This document shows, piece after piece, positions 24,504-34,243 of a stretch of DNA of 50,948 bases. A program made the translations under genes and the position numbers. A model generated the notes under the pieces. That model was not told where the DNA came from, ran no database searches, and saw only the letters and a program-made list of their open reading frames with translations. The DNA is from Saprospiraceae bacterium. GTDB lineage: Bacteria; Bacteroidota; Bacteroidia; Chitinophagales; Saprospiraceae. The DNA lies in NCBI GenBank assembly GCA_016787345.1, contig JAEUUU010000077.1, forward strand, positions 1 to 50,948. Reading direction: 5' to 3'. The stretch's first letter is position 1. Every line of letters starts with the position of its first letter.

Positions 24504-25343
24504 AATAATAGTCGTGTCTCGATCGTAGGCCAGACATGTAAAGATGCCCAACGGATTGCCCGATCCGCTCACGTTGCTTTTGATGGGCGAAGGCTGGGCA
24601 AAAGGATTGAGATTGGCGACCACGGCCAACTGGTAACTTTCAATATAATTGTAATAATCTTCGGAGATGTGAAATACCGTGTTGAAAACGGTGTCGCCTT
24701 CCGATAATTCGTAACCTGTGCCGAAAGCAATCACTTTCTCCTGTGAAGTACGGTCGGAAAAGATAAAATCCTGATCCGGAATACTGTCCAGACTTCCATA
24801 ATTCAACAAGCGGCGATAATAGTTCCGGGAGCCCAGATCGTCGGTGATATAGGTCAGCATCCGGGCAAGGGAGTCGGCATCCGGTTTCCACTGTACCACC
24901 AGACTGTCGATAGGCACAGCGGGCAACAGGGTCGTTTGGCTGCTGATGGTTTTGCCGTCGGCGAGTACGATATTGAGCCGAAATTCGGTGCCCGGCACTG
25001 CAGGCACCAGGTTGGGATGGAAATAATTGTAGATTTTGAACGGATTCAGTTCGGGAAAAAGACCGTTTTGCAGCGTATCCGTTTTGCCGTCATAACTGAT
25101 GGTGACCACGGCGCCGTCTAGCAGGGTGTTTTGCAGGAAATTGGAGTCCAGCCCGAATTCATCGAAAAAAGCATAGCTCTGCGTCAGCAGCAAGCGGAAC
25201 GGTTTCCCGGGCTCGAGATAACATTCCACCACGGGCTGGCGCTCGTATGCCGGCAGTTCAATCTCTACGTCGCGCGTGAGGTTGCAAGAAGCGGCGCCAA
25301 AGAACAGCACCGGTACGATATAAGACAGGATATTGATTTTCAT
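24495..25343 (-). CDS. DUF4249 lipoprotein, partner of a TonB receptor
   Basis: 282 residues. The signal peptide ends at GAASC, a lipobox, so the product is lipid-anchored. The mature part shows DUF4249 features: the early segment RQPVVECYLEPGKPFRLLLTQS, a central beta-rich domain and the C-terminal motif KSNVSGSGNPLGIFTC. DUF4249 proteins accompany SusC/FecA-like receptors and probably form a surface-exposed lid or ligand-binding partner; no ligand is known. The receptor gene lies immediately upstream (ends 25384), so the two are in one operon. The last residues and stop codon are encoded by the heptamer repeat, implying that the repeat has altered or defined the C-terminus. Confidence 0.85.
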   Translation of the reverse strand: MKINILSYIVPVLFFGAASCNLTRDVEIELPAYERQPVVECYLEPGKPFRLLLTQSYAFFDEFGLDSNFLQNTLLDGAVVTISYDGKTDTLQNGLFPELNPFKIYNYFHPNLVPAVPGTEFRLNIVLADGKTISSQTTLLPAVPIDSLVVQWKPDADSLARMLTYITDDLGSRNYYRRLLNYGSLDSIPDQDFIFSDRTSQEKVIAFGTGYELSEGDTVFNTVFHISEDYYNYIESYQLAVVANLNPFAQPSPIKSNVSGSGNPLGIFTCLAYDRDTTIIER

Positions 25344-25383
25344 TGTTTTATCAATTTTTGCTCACCAGAGTCAGCGCGGTTAG

Positions 25384-27717
25384 TTAAAATTTGAAATTCC
25401 AGGTTACGCTGGGCAAAACGGGGAACAGCGATACCTGTTTGGCTTGAATGCGGGTAGGGGTTTCCGGCCCGCCGTCGCCAAATGCGGGTTCGAGATTGGA
25501 GTCGATGTAAAGAAAATACGGGTTGCGGCGGTCGGTGGCGTTGTACACACTGATGGTAAGGTCGCTTTCGCCCCATTTGGGGAAAAACTTGCACACGGCG
25601 CCTACATCGAGTCGCATGTACGGCGGTACCCGAAAGGTGTTGCGCGGTCCGTAAATCGGCACGACCGTCTGAAAACTGGCGCCGGGCACGTCTTGCAGCG
25701 TGTAGCGGCCGGAGGGCAGCCAGCTGACATAACCCGAGGTGTAACTCCAGGTGGAGGTGAGTTGCCAGCGGCGATTCAATTTGTAAATCCCGACGATGTT
25801 GAGGTTGTGACGGGTATCGAAACGGGGCGGGAAATAGCCGCCTTCGTTGATGTCGGGGAAATCACCGCGCCGCACCCAGGCCAGGGTATACCCGATCCAG
25901 CCGGTGAGCCGCCCTTCTTTTTTCTCAATTTCCAGTTCGAGCGGGCTGTAAGCATAGCCCCGGCCGATCGCCAGCTGGTTCTCCAGTTCCGAATCGTTGC
26001 CAAACAGCTCGGCGCCGTCTTTGAAGTCTACCTGGTTTTGTAGCCATTTATACCAGGCTTCCCAGGTAATCAGAATCTGGTCGTTGACCAGATAAGTGGT
26101 GCCGATGGCCACTTGGTCGCTGATTTCCGGCTTCACGCCTTCTGTGCTGGGGTACCAGATGTCGGTCGGCAACGACAGGCCGCTCGACGCCAGCAGGTGC
26201 ACGTACTGGTACATGCGCGTGTACGAGCCTTTGAACGACCAGCGGTCGCTGATGGCGTAATTGGCCGCCATACGCGGCTCAAATCCCCAGTAGAACGCCG
26301 GATCGTTTTGCCAGGCCGACAAACGGGCGCCGTAGTTGAGTTTGAGGTTTTTGTTCACGGCCCATTCGTCGGCCACGTAAAGGCCGTATTCCATGCCGCT
26401 AAAGTTCTGGCCGGATTCAAAGTTGATCTGACCATCGTCGCTGCCGGCTTTCAGGCGGGCTACATCGAAGCCGTGCCAGGTGGCATTGGCGCCAAAGCGG
26501 ATCGTGTGTTCATTGGAGGGCTGGTAGTAAAAGTCGATCTTAGTGTTTGCGTCTTTTACGTTGGAACCCAGGCTGAAAGAGAAACCGGTCAGGATGTTCC
26601 GGATGCGGTAGCGATAGTCGGAGAAGGTAAACGTGGTGTTGGAAAACAATTTGGGGCCGAAAATGTGGTTCCAGCGGGCGGTTCCCGTGGCGTTGCCCCA
26701 GTCGAAAAGAAAGTTGAAATTCTCGTCGTCGAAGGTGAACACGTCGCGACCGAAGTAGCCGCTCAAAAACAGGCGGTCTTTTTCCGACAGGGTGAAATTG
26801 ACTTTTGTGTTGAGGTCGTAGAAATAATAATCTGGAATCTTGTTGTATTCGGGGTCGTCTGCATTGGCCCTGTTGATGCCTCGTGTGATGAGGTCGGCAT
26901 ACGTGCGGCGTCCGCTGACGATAAACGACGATTTGTCTTTCTGAATCGGGCCTTCCAGCGTCAAACGGCTGGCAATCAGGCCCAAACCACCCGATCCGCT
27001 GAATTTTTGATTGTTGCCTTCTTTCATGCGCACGTCGATGACCGACGACAATCGGCCGCCATACTGCGCCGGAAAGCCGCCTTTATACACTTTAAGGTCT
27101 TTGACGGCATCGGAATTGAAGGTGCTGAAAAAACCGAACAGGTGATTGGCGTTGTACACCACCGCCTCGTCGAGCACGATCAGGTTTTGATCGCTGTTGC
27201 CGCCGCGCACAAACAGGCCGGTGGTGCCCTCCGCGCCCGGGGTGATACCTGGCTTCAGTTGCAGAATTTTGATCACGTCCACCTCGCCGAGCAGGGCCGG
27301 CAACGCCTTGGCTTCGCGGGTACTGATGGTCGAGACCGACATTTCCGTGCTTCTTACTTTTTCTTCCAGCGGATTGGCCTTGATCACCACCTCATTGAGG
27401 ATGGCGCCCGCGGGGCTGAGCGATACGTCCAGTTTGATGCTGCCCGCCGCGGGTTTGATGCGCCGGAACTCGGTCTGGTAGCCGATGTAACTGAATTTCA
27501 GGGTGATGGAATCTTTCCCGGCCGGCAGGCTGATCGAGTAAAAACCATACTCGTTGCTCACGTTGCCCTTGCCCAGCCCGACGGCTTCCACCGTGGCGCC
27601 GATCAGGGTTTCGCCGTTGAGGGCATCTTTCAGCGCCCCGCTGATCGTCACGTTCGTCTGGGCAGGCGCGACAAAGGCAAATAGCAGTAGTACGAAGGGA
27701 AGAAAGGTTTTTTTCAT
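25384..27717 (-). CDS. TonB-dependent receptor with carboxypeptidase-like domain
   Basis: 777 residues from ATG 27717, chosen because it begins a proper signal peptide (MKKTFLPFVLLLFAFVAPAQ); an in-frame ATG at 27819 adds an unlikely leader. Order: carboxypeptidase-like sandwich (TVSGALKDALNGETLIGATV type), plug domain with LPALLGEVDVIKILQLKPG and GLFVRGGNSDQNLIVLDEA, then a barrel ending in WNFKF. The plug motif EGTTGLFVRGG is characteristic of receptors linked to DUF4249. The downstream DUF4249 gene begins 40 nt later. The substrate is not evident from sequence. Confidence 0.92.
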   Translation of the reverse strand: MKKTFLPFVLLLFAFVAPAQTNVTISGALKDALNGETLIGATVEAVGLGKGNVSNEYGFYSISLPAGKDSITLKFSYIGYQTEFRRIKPAAGSIKLDVSLSPAGAILNEVVIKANPLEEKVRSTEMSVSTISTREAKALPALLGEVDVIKILQLKPGITPGAEGTTGLFVRGGNSDQNLIVLDEAVVYNANHLFGFFSTFNSDAVKDLKVYKGGFPAQYGGRLSSVIDVRMKEGNNQKFSGSGGLGLIASRLTLEGPIQKDKSSFIVSGRRTYADLITRGINRANADDPEYNKIPDYYFYDLNTKVNFTLSEKDRLFLSGYFGRDVFTFDDENFNFLFDWGNATGTARWNHIFGPKLFSNTTFTFSDYRYRIRNILTGFSFSLGSNVKDANTKIDFYYQPSNEHTIRFGANATWHGFDVARLKAGSDDGQINFESGQNFSGMEYGLYVADEWAVNKNLKLNYGARLSAWQNDPAFYWGFEPRMAANYAISDRWSFKGSYTRMYQYVHLLASSGLSLPTDIWYPSTEGVKPEISDQVAIGTTYLVNDQILITWEAWYKWLQNQVDFKDGAELFGNDSELENQLAIGRGYAYSPLELEIEKKEGRLTGWIGYTLAWVRRGDFPDINEGGYFPPRFDTRHNLNIVGIYKLNRRWQLTSTWSYTSGYVSWLPSGRYTLQDVPGASFQTVVPIYGPRNTFRVPPYMRLDVGAVCKFFPKWGESDLTISVYNATDRRNPYFLYIDSNLEPAFGDGGPETPTRIQAKQVSLFPVLPSVTWNFKF

Positions 27718-28023
27718 AAAAATAGATGGCAGGAGTGCCCGCACAGGGCGTTGGAAAGAAAGGCTGATTAACAGGCGCCAAAAAACTTTGTTCGGCAAAC
27801 CTGGTATTTTAAAGCGCAATGGAAAACAAGATTCGACGAAGCGGGCCAGACTGTCGATTTTGCAGACGATTTTACAGACACCAATGTTTCACAAGATGTG
27901 TGTTTATTTGGCAGGGTTGGCTGTAAAGCATGAAAAACCAAATATTGTCCTTTAATGCTACATTAATGCCTCCCGGCCGGCCATTCAAATACCTTATCTT
28001 TCGGCCTTTATCTTCATTGAATT
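27718..28023. other. Divergent intergenic region, receptor and prmA
   Basis: No gene is visible. TATCTTTC at 27995-28002 is a near-match to the TAnnTTTG promoter box, 21 nt before the prmA start. No hairpin or repeat of note was found in the remainder. Confidence 0.35.
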
Positions 28024-28848
28024 ATGGACTACTGGAAATACACCCTCCTGACCGATACCGACACGGCCGAACTCTTGCTGGCCTGGCTGTCTGACTCCGC
28101 ATTCGATACTTTTGAAGAAGTCTCCGAAGGTTTGGCCGCTTATTTGCCGGCCAAAGAAGACCAGATTGCTGCCGAACAGGCACTCGCCGACCTGCAGCAA
28201 CAGTTCGATTTTCGCTGGGAAAAACAACTCATTCCGGCCCAAAACTGGAACGCCCTCTGGGAATCCAATTTTGATCCGGTCATCGTCGGCGATTTTTGCG
28301 CCGTGCGCGCCGATTTTCACCCGCCGCAAACGGGCGTCCGGCACGAACTGGTCATCAACCCCAAGATGGCATTCGGCACCGGCCACCACGAAACGACCTG
28401 GATGTGCCTCGCCGCCCTCGAACACCTGCCTGTCGCCGGCGCGCACTTGCTCGACTACGGTTGCGGCACGGGCATCCTCGCCATCCTGGCCGCCCGCCTC
28501 GGCGCCAGCGACATCGAAGCTGTCGACATCGAAGAGGAGTCATGGCGCAATACGCTGGAAAACAGTGCTCTGAATGGCGTGGCCGACCAGGTGATCGCGC
28601 GTTGCGGCACCCTCGACGACGTGCAGGGCAACAGTTTCGACGGCATCCTGGCCAATATCAATCGCCACATCATCCTGGATTCGCTGCCACGCCTCGCCAC
28701 GCTGCTGCGCCCCGGCGGCTGGTTGCTGGTATCCGGTATTCTTCGCGATGATGAAGACATCGTAACCGAGGCCGCACGCTCGGCCGGTTTTGCGCACCGT
28801 ACAACCCGCCAGCGCGGCAATTGGCTTTGTATCGAATTTACACGTTAA
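28024..28848 (+). CDS. prmA: Ribosomal protein L11 methyltransferase
   Basis: 274 residues. The SAM-binding motif DYGCGTG is at 144-150, preceded by the PrmA signature NPKMAFGTGHHETT (112-125) and followed by the conserved GILANINRHII segment that replaces the NPPY of other methyltransferases. The N-terminal 70 residues form the L11-recognition domain. PrmA trimethylates L11 on the large ribosomal subunit. Length is slightly below the 290-300 typical of proteobacteria, normal for Bacteroidota. The gene downstream on the same strand begins 80 nt later. Confidence 0.94.
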   Translation: MDYWKYTLLTDTDTAELLLAWLSDSAFDTFEEVSEGLAAYLPAKEDQIAAEQALADLQQQFDFRWEKQLIPAQNWNALWESNFDPVIVGDFCAVRADFHPPQTGVRHELVINPKMAFGTGHHETTWMCLAALEHLPVAGAHLLDYGCGTGILAILAARLGASDIEAVDIEEESWRNTLENSALNGVADQVIARCGTLDDVQGNSFDGILANINRHIILDSLPRLATLLRPGGWLLVSGILRDDEDIVTEAARSAGFAHRTTRQRGNWLCIEFTR

Positions 28849-28928
28849 ATATCCGGCCCGTTGCGCCATTTTTTGGGAAATTCCGCGTTGTTAAACCCGT
28901 TTTTCAGCCAAAACTTTATCCTGCTCCT

Positions 28929-31900
28929 ATGATCGCTCGTTACGCTGCCTTCGTATCCTTTTACCTCCTGATCTGCTGCTCCTTTCAAACCGGACAGGCG
29001 CAGACCACCGCTTTTTTCCCGGATAAACCGGATGAATTTGTGCCAAAACTGGGCGAATTTATGACCGCATCCAAGCGCCCCGACATGGAGGAGGCTTTTC
29101 AAGTGTTTAAAAAAAATTACAAAAGCGGCCGGTTCAGTCCGGCCGACATGGCACGGGTGATTAAAGTTTCCAATATGCTGGCCGAGCAAAAACTTACGGC
29201 TTTTCCTTACTATAAAAACTACATCAACGCCGTTTCGGCCGTGCGCAACGATCCCGATACGGCACTTTTTAACCGCTGGTTCGGGTTTACCGAACAAACC
29301 CTGGGCGGGCTCGGCGCCGGAAAGGCCAAACCGATCGGGCAATACCTGCAGTTTTCCGTCGACTTCCTCGAAACCCGCTCGCTGCGCCTCGGCGAGGCCG
29401 GCGCCGTCAACTGGAAAATCAAAGGCGGGCAATTTGCCTTTGCCTACGAAGACGAAAAACCGCTGCTGCGCTGCTCCAACGTCAACCTGATCGGGGTGCG
29501 CGGCGTCGACTCGGTGGAGGTCATCGCCACTTCGGGGGTTTATATGCCTTTCGACAATATCTGGCGGGGCGAGGGCGGCCGGGTGACCTGGCAGGAGGCC
29601 GGACTGGATTCAACGGTGTATGCCGTCATGAGCCGGTACAAAATTGAGACCACCAAGCCGCTTTTTTCCTGCGATACAGTCCACCTGTATTATCCGCTTT
29701 ATTTCCCGCAGGGACCAATCAAAGGCAAGTTTGAAAACAATGTGGTGGTACAGTCAAAAGGGCAGACCGTGCAGTATCCGCGTTTCGAATCATTTGACAA
29801 GACATTGAAAATTAATAAAATAGGGGAGGGTGTCGAATACATTGGCGGCTTCAAACTTTGGGGAAGTTCGGTGTACGGTTACGGTATTCCCGCCGAACCG
29901 GCGCGCCTGACGGTGTTCAACAAAAAACGGCAACGCATCTTCTACGGCACTTCCCAACTCTTCATTATCAAGCGGGAAGACCGCATCGTATCGGAGGGGG
30001 TCGACGCCAAATTGTACATGGACGACGACAGTCTTTTCCACCCGGCGGCCTTTTTCCGACTCGATATCAAAAACCAGGTGATCGACCTGTCGCGCGGAGA
30101 AAAAGGTTCGGAACGCAACCCGTTCTTTTCCTCGTTTTATAATATGAACCTCGACGTGGAGAAAATCTCCTGGTATGTCAACCAGGACTCGCTCGAAATC
30201 GGTTCCCGACCCGGCATGACCAAAGGGGTGGCACAAACCGTGCGTTTTGAAAGCAGCAACCGATACGACCCCAGCGAATACGTCCGCCTGCAAAATATCA
30301 GCGACCGCAACCCGGTGGCAACGCTGTACACACTTTGGCTGGAAAAAACCAAGACCGATATGACCAAAGAGATGATTGTGTCGGACAACGAATTCGCCCG
30401 GGCGCTCAACCCCAAATTCGATTATTCCAGTATCCAGACCCTGCTGGCCGAAATGGTGGCCAAGGGTTTTATTAATTATTATTTCGACCGGCACGAGATC
30501 GAACTGCGCGACAAACTGGTTCACTACGCCCTCGCCAGCCAGGGTAAAAAAGACTATGATTCTATCAATATCGAGTCGACGAGTACCGGTTCCAATGCCG
30601 AGTTGAACCTGAAAACCAAGGAAACCCGGATTTTTGAAGTCGACAAACTGGAACTCAGCGGTCGGCAGAAAGTAGCTGTCAAGCCCAATGAAAAAGAACT
30701 GACCCTGCTCGAAAACCGCGATATGCGTTTTGGCGGGCGCCTTTTTGCCGGCTTTGCCTTGTTCGAAGGCAAAGACATGCACTTTACCTACGACAAGTTT
30801 CAGGTCGAGTTCGACTCGGTGCGCCACCTCGATTTTTACCTGCCTACCGGTGAAAAAGACCCCAAAACCGGCGCCCCACAGGCTACGGCCATGAACTCCA
30901 CCGTCGAACTGGTGACGGGTATCCTGCTCGTCGACGCACCCAACAACAAATCGGGTAAAGTCGATCTCGAAATTTTCCCTTCCCTGCAATCCAAAAAGCC
31001 CTCGTTCGTCTTTTATGACCACCCTTCCATTAAAGCCGGGCAGTACAAGCGCGATTCTTTTTACTTCAAACTCGACCCCTTCTCGTTCAACGGCCTCGAC
31101 AGTTACACCGCCGATCGCCTGAAATTCAAGGGAGAAATGCAGTCGGCCGAAATTTTCCCGGTATTCAAAGAGACCATCATTGTACGGGAGGAAGACAAAT
31201 CCTTCGGCTTTATCCACAAAACGCCCGCTGCCGGCTACCCCACTTATTCCAAAAAGGGCACCTACACCGGCGCCGTCGACCTCAGCAACAAAGGCTTTTT
31301 GGGACAAGGAAAGGTGGAATATCTGACGGCCGACATCGAATCGGAAGACATCGTTTTTTTGCCCAAACAAATGACCTGTACCGCTAAAAAATTCTTCATG
31401 GAAGAAGACCGCAACAGCGCCGTAAAAGTGCCCCAGGCGCGCGGTCAGGACGTACAGGTCAACTGGCTGCCTTACCGCGACTCCATGTACGTACAAAGTA
31501 AAGCCAAGGCTTTCGACTTGTTCAAAGCCGAGGGATATACCCACAACGGTGTGCTGATTCTCACGCCTTCCGGTCTGAAAGGCCGCGGCGAATTCGAATG
31601 GGCCGGCGGTAAACTGACCTCCAAAATCATTTCCTATGGCCCCTTCCAGGCCAGCGCCGATACCGCCGACCTCCAGATCAAAGCCCTCGACGGGGCCGGT
31701 ATCGCGTTCGATTCGCGCAACGTGGACGGCGAGCTCGATTTCGATGCGCAGACCGGTATTTTCAAAGCCAATTCCGAAACCGCCACGACGACGCTGCCGC
31801 TCGACCAGTACAAGACCTCTATGAACGAATTTACCTGGGACATGCGCGCGCAGACAATCACCTTCAAAAGCGATGAGCGAAAACCAGGCGTCTTCGTATC

Positions 31901-33467
31901 AATCGATCCTGGCCGCGACAGCCTCAGTTTTACGGGTAAAACAGCATTTTACGACATGAAAACCAACCTGCTCAAAATCGGCGGGGTGACGGTGATCAAG
32001 TCGGCCGACGCATTTATATACCCCGAAACCGGCGATATCGAAATTCAGGAAGGCGGCAAAATGACCGAACTGAAAAACGCCCGCATCGTGGCCGACACCC
32101 TGTCGAAATACCACACCATCGACAGCGCCACGGTCGAGATCGTCGGTAAAAAGCTGTTCAAAGCCACCGGCTACTATCAATACAACATCCCCGGCTACCA
32201 GCAGGAGGTGTTTTTCAACGACATCATCGGCGAACGCCGCGGCCCGGGTACGCAGGCGACCAAAAACGTGCTGACCACCGCGAGCGGCGACCTGGCAGAA
32301 AAAGATTCTTTCCGGATGGACGTAAAAACCTTGTTCCGGGGCAAAATTATCCTCAAATCAAACCAGCAAAACCTGCGTTTTGAAGGCTTTTCCCGCCTCG
32401 ATGCCGACAAACTGCCCAATACACAATGGTTTGTGGTGTACACGGAAGTTGACAAAAACGACCCCACGATCCGGATTAAAAATGCCAAAAACGCCGAAGA
32501 CGAACCCCTTGTTACCGGTTTTTACCTTTCCAAGGACGTAGGCGAATGTTATCCGCGCATCCTGTTGCCGCCCTATGCCCGCGTCGATCGCGCTTTGCTC
32601 AATTGTAAGGACGTGTACAAGTACGACGCTAAAACCGACCGTTTTACCTTCGGCGATTCGATCAAAGTGGCAGGCCAAAGCCTGCGCGGCAGCAAAATGG
32701 TGTTCGACAACCGCGTCGGAACCGTACAGGGCGAAGGACCGCTGAATATCGGCTCCGGTCTGAAATACATGAAAGTCACCACTGCCGGCCGCCTGAGATC
32801 GGATTACAACAAACCAGACTCGGTGTTCCACACGGTCACGGGCGAGTTCCTGAGCGGTATCGAAATTACCTTGCCGAAGGTGCTCATGGAGGCCATGCTC
32901 AACGACATCCGCGCGGCCAGTTTCGACGCTCCGCCGGTGGCGTATGCGCAGCACGGCCCCTTTTATCAGGCCGCGCTCGATGAGTTCGTGAGCGATGAAA
33001 AAGACCGGGCCGAGGCGCAGGAAAACCTGAAAAACGGTTTGTTCAACCTGCCGCGCAAAGACAACAAATACACGATCATGCTGGGCCGCCATACGGTCTT
33101 GTGGAATGACGAGTACCAGTCGTTCGTCAGTACTGAAGACAAGATTCCCATGATTTCGCTCAATGGCGAGCCTATCGGCAAAACATTTACTTCCTACGTG
33201 GAATACCGGATGCCGGGCAATGAAGACGACCGTTTTTACCTCTACATCCGGGTTTCGCCCGAATTATGGTACTTTTTTGGTTATCAGGCCGGCGCCCTCA
33301 ACGTGGTTTCCGGCAGCACCCGCTTCAATGACCTGCTGGTGGGCATGAAACCCAAGGACCTGCAAATCAAGATGCCCGACGGACAAACCTACGAGATCGT
33401 ACCCGCCAATCCCTCACTGGCCGACGCATTCGTCAACCGCGTCAAGGCCGGCAGGACGAAGCAGTGA
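28929..33467 (+). CDS. Giant exported protein of unknown function, 1512 aa
   Basis: The ATG at 28929 begins a signal peptide (MIARYAAFVSFYLLICC...GQAQ); an in-frame ATG at 28821 overlaps prmA and was not used. No family is recognised. The N-terminal 100 residues are helical (FMTASKRPDMEEAFQVFKKN). The rest is predicted beta, with many short repeats of the type 'x-G-x-G-x-x-x-Y' and alternating strands (for example KINKIGEGVEYIGGFKLWG and GRGEFEWAGGKLTSK). The pattern loosely recalls LptA/OstA-like or AsmA-like beta-folds. That is only an impression. No T9SS tail or terminal Phe is present, so a periplasmic location is plausible. Strand and length make it a real gene. Confidence 0.8.
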   Translation: MIARYAAFVSFYLLICCSFQTGQAQTTAFFPDKPDEFVPKLGEFMTASKRPDMEEAFQVFKKNYKSGRFSPADMARVIKVSNMLAEQKLTAFPYYKNYINAVSAVRNDPDTALFNRWFGFTEQTLGGLGAGKAKPIGQYLQFSVDFLETRSLRLGEAGAVNWKIKGGQFAFAYEDEKPLLRCSNVNLIGVRGVDSVEVIATSGVYMPFDNIWRGEGGRVTWQEAGLDSTVYAVMSRYKIETTKPLFSCDTVHLYYPLYFPQGPIKGKFENNVVVQSKGQTVQYPRFESFDKTLKINKIGEGVEYIGGFKLWGSSVYGYGIPAEPARLTVFNKKRQRIFYGTSQLFIIKREDRIVSEGVDAKLYMDDDSLFHPAAFFRLDIKNQVIDLSRGEKGSERNPFFSSFYNMNLDVEKISWYVNQDSLEIGSRPGMTKGVAQTVRFESSNRYDPSEYVRLQNISDRNPVATLYTLWLEKTKTDMTKEMIVSDNEFARALNPKFDYSSIQTLLAEMVAKGFINYYFDRHEIELRDKLVHYALASQGKKDYDSINIESTSTGSNAELNLKTKETRIFEVDKLELSGRQKVAVKPNEKELTLLENRDMRFGGRLFAGFALFEGKDMHFTYDKFQVEFDSVRHLDFYLPTGEKDPKTGAPQATAMNSTVELVTGILLVDAPNNKSGKVDLEIFPSLQSKKPSFVFYDHPSIKAGQYKRDSFYFKLDPFSFNGLDSYTADRLKFKGEMQSAEIFPVFKETIIVREEDKSFGFIHKTPAAGYPTYSKKGTYTGAVDLSNKGFLGQGKVEYLTADIESEDIVFLPKQMTCTAKKFFMEEDRNSAVKVPQARGQDVQVNWLPYRDSMYVQSKAKAFDLFKAEGYTHNGVLILTPSGLKGRGEFEWAGGKLTSKIISYGPFQASADTADLQIKALDGAGIAFDSRNVDGELDFDAQTGIFKANSETATTTLPLDQYKTSMNEFTWDMRAQTITFKSDERKPGVFVSIDPGRDSLSFTGKTAFYDMKTNLLKIGGVTVIKSADAFIYPETGDIEIQEGGKMTELKNARIVADTLSKYHTIDSATVEIVGKKLFKATGYYQYNIPGYQQEVFFNDIIGERRGPGTQATKNVLTTASGDLAEKDSFRMDVKTLFRGKIILKSNQQNLRFEGFSRLDADKLPNTQWFVVYTEVDKNDPTIRIKNAKNAEDEPLVTGFYLSKDVGECYPRILLPPYARVDRALLNCKDVYKYDAKTDRFTFGDSIKVAGQSLRGSKMVFDNRVGTVQGEGPLNIGSGLKYMKVTTAGRLRSDYNKPDSVFHTVTGEFLSGIEITLPKVLMEAMLNDIRAASFDAPPVAYAQHGPFYQAALDEFVSDEKDRAEAQENLKNGLFNLPRKDNKYTIMLGRHTVLWNDEYQSFVSTEDKIPMISLNGEPIGKTFTSYVEYRMPGNEDDRFYLYIRVSPELWYFFGYQAGALNVVSGSTRFNDLLVGMKPKDLQIKMPDGQTYEIVPANPSLADAFVNRVKAGRTKQ

Positions 33468-33476
33468 GTTTTTTTT

Positions 33477-33520
33477 GTTGAGGATGCGAGGATTTGAGGA
33501 TGCGAGGATGCGAGGATTTG
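33477..33520. repeat. Short tandem repeat (GAGGATGC/GAGGATTT type)
   Basis: Five 8-nt units alternate GAGGATGC and GAGGATTT, beginning about 10 nt after the stop codon of the giant exported protein. Same family as at 9847 and 24323. Confidence 0.75.
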
Positions 33521-33560
33521 ACCGGGTTGTTGCCTCGGTCTATGACGCTTGACAGATAAA

Positions 33561-33602
33561 TGCGAAGGCCGCAGAGAATTTTACTTCTCTGCGGCCTTCG
33601 CA
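33561..33602. terminator. Perfect 18-bp hairpin downstream of the giant gene
   Basis: TGCGAAGGCCGCAGAGAA at 33561-33578 and its exact complement at 33585-33602 are separated by a 6-nt loop (TTTTAC). There is no T-tract, so it may act as a Rho-dependent or mRNA-protecting structure rather than a classic terminator. Confidence 0.65.
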
Positions 33603-33650
33603 TTGTTGCGTGACGATGTCTCGCCAGGGTCAAAGCAGGGTCGCAGCCAT

Positions 33651-33863
33651 AAAAAAAACAGCCCTCCGCCCCTTCTCATTTGAAAGGGCAGGAGGGCCCC
33701 CGCCTTCGGTTTTCTTGCTGCCGGCTTTCCGGCAGTTCCTTTCGGATATGTCTTGTGGGCAATGCCCTTTGTTTTCTCTAAGCAGGCTGTGTCCAGCCAG
33801 TGTATTGATTTTCCAAACGCTAAAAAAAGTAAGGTATTACAAGGAAGCGGCGGAAAGTGCTTT
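33651..33863 (-). ncRNA. Candidate structured small RNA, minus strand
   Basis: On the minus strand a TAACTTTG box (33870-33877) could start a transcript near 33863. About 200 nt later comes an intrinsic terminator: stem GCCCTCC/GGAGGGC at 33661-33697 followed by a T-run (A-run on the plus strand at 33651-33659). In between are further hairpins, such as CTGCCGG/CCGGCAG near 33718 and GGCTG/CAGCC. The nearest minus-strand gene ends 547 nt upstream, too far for this to be its terminator. No coding frame is convincing. The TTG box is at a non-standard distance, so the call is tentative. The whole gap 33468-34243 has no gene. Confidence 0.35.
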
Positions 33864-34243
33864 TTATTTCAAAGTTATACTACTGCAGGTCAAAGCTTAG
33901 GGTTGTTGGAATTATGAATAACCTGCTGTGGGAAACCGTAATTACTGCGAAGGAAGAAAATTGAATGGTTGCTTGGCGTTCCGTTCAATCGTTGTGCAAA
34001 TAAACGTACTTTTTTCCATTCCTGATACACTTTCCTTGCAAAAGCGTCAAAAAACCGCGCTTCACGATTGACGATTTTTTAAAAAGTATGGCCTCTGTTT
34101 GTCAACCTATTAATGACAATGGGGTAAAACCTAGGTTTTTGCACCGAAAAGCGGATCGATTTTGAAAATTCACTAAAAATTAATTTCCGTAAATATTTTT
34201 TAGGAAGCGGTCGGTTTTTCAAGGAAGCGGCGGTAAAATCGGG

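Noticed and set aside
26113-27684. A 523-codon plus-strand open frame opposite the TonB receptor
   Set aside because: The receptor has clear plug and barrel motifs; the antisense frame is a shadow.
29790-31544. A 584-codon minus-strand open frame within the 1512-residue gene
   Set aside because: Composition rich in Phe/Val/Gly/His without domains is typical of antisense frames here; the plus-strand gene has a signal peptide and continuous coding.
33610-33900. A 96-codon plus-strand open frame in the gene-free gap
   Set aside because: It runs through terminator hairpins and has no domain, signal peptide or promoter; the structured-RNA reading on the other strand is better supported.
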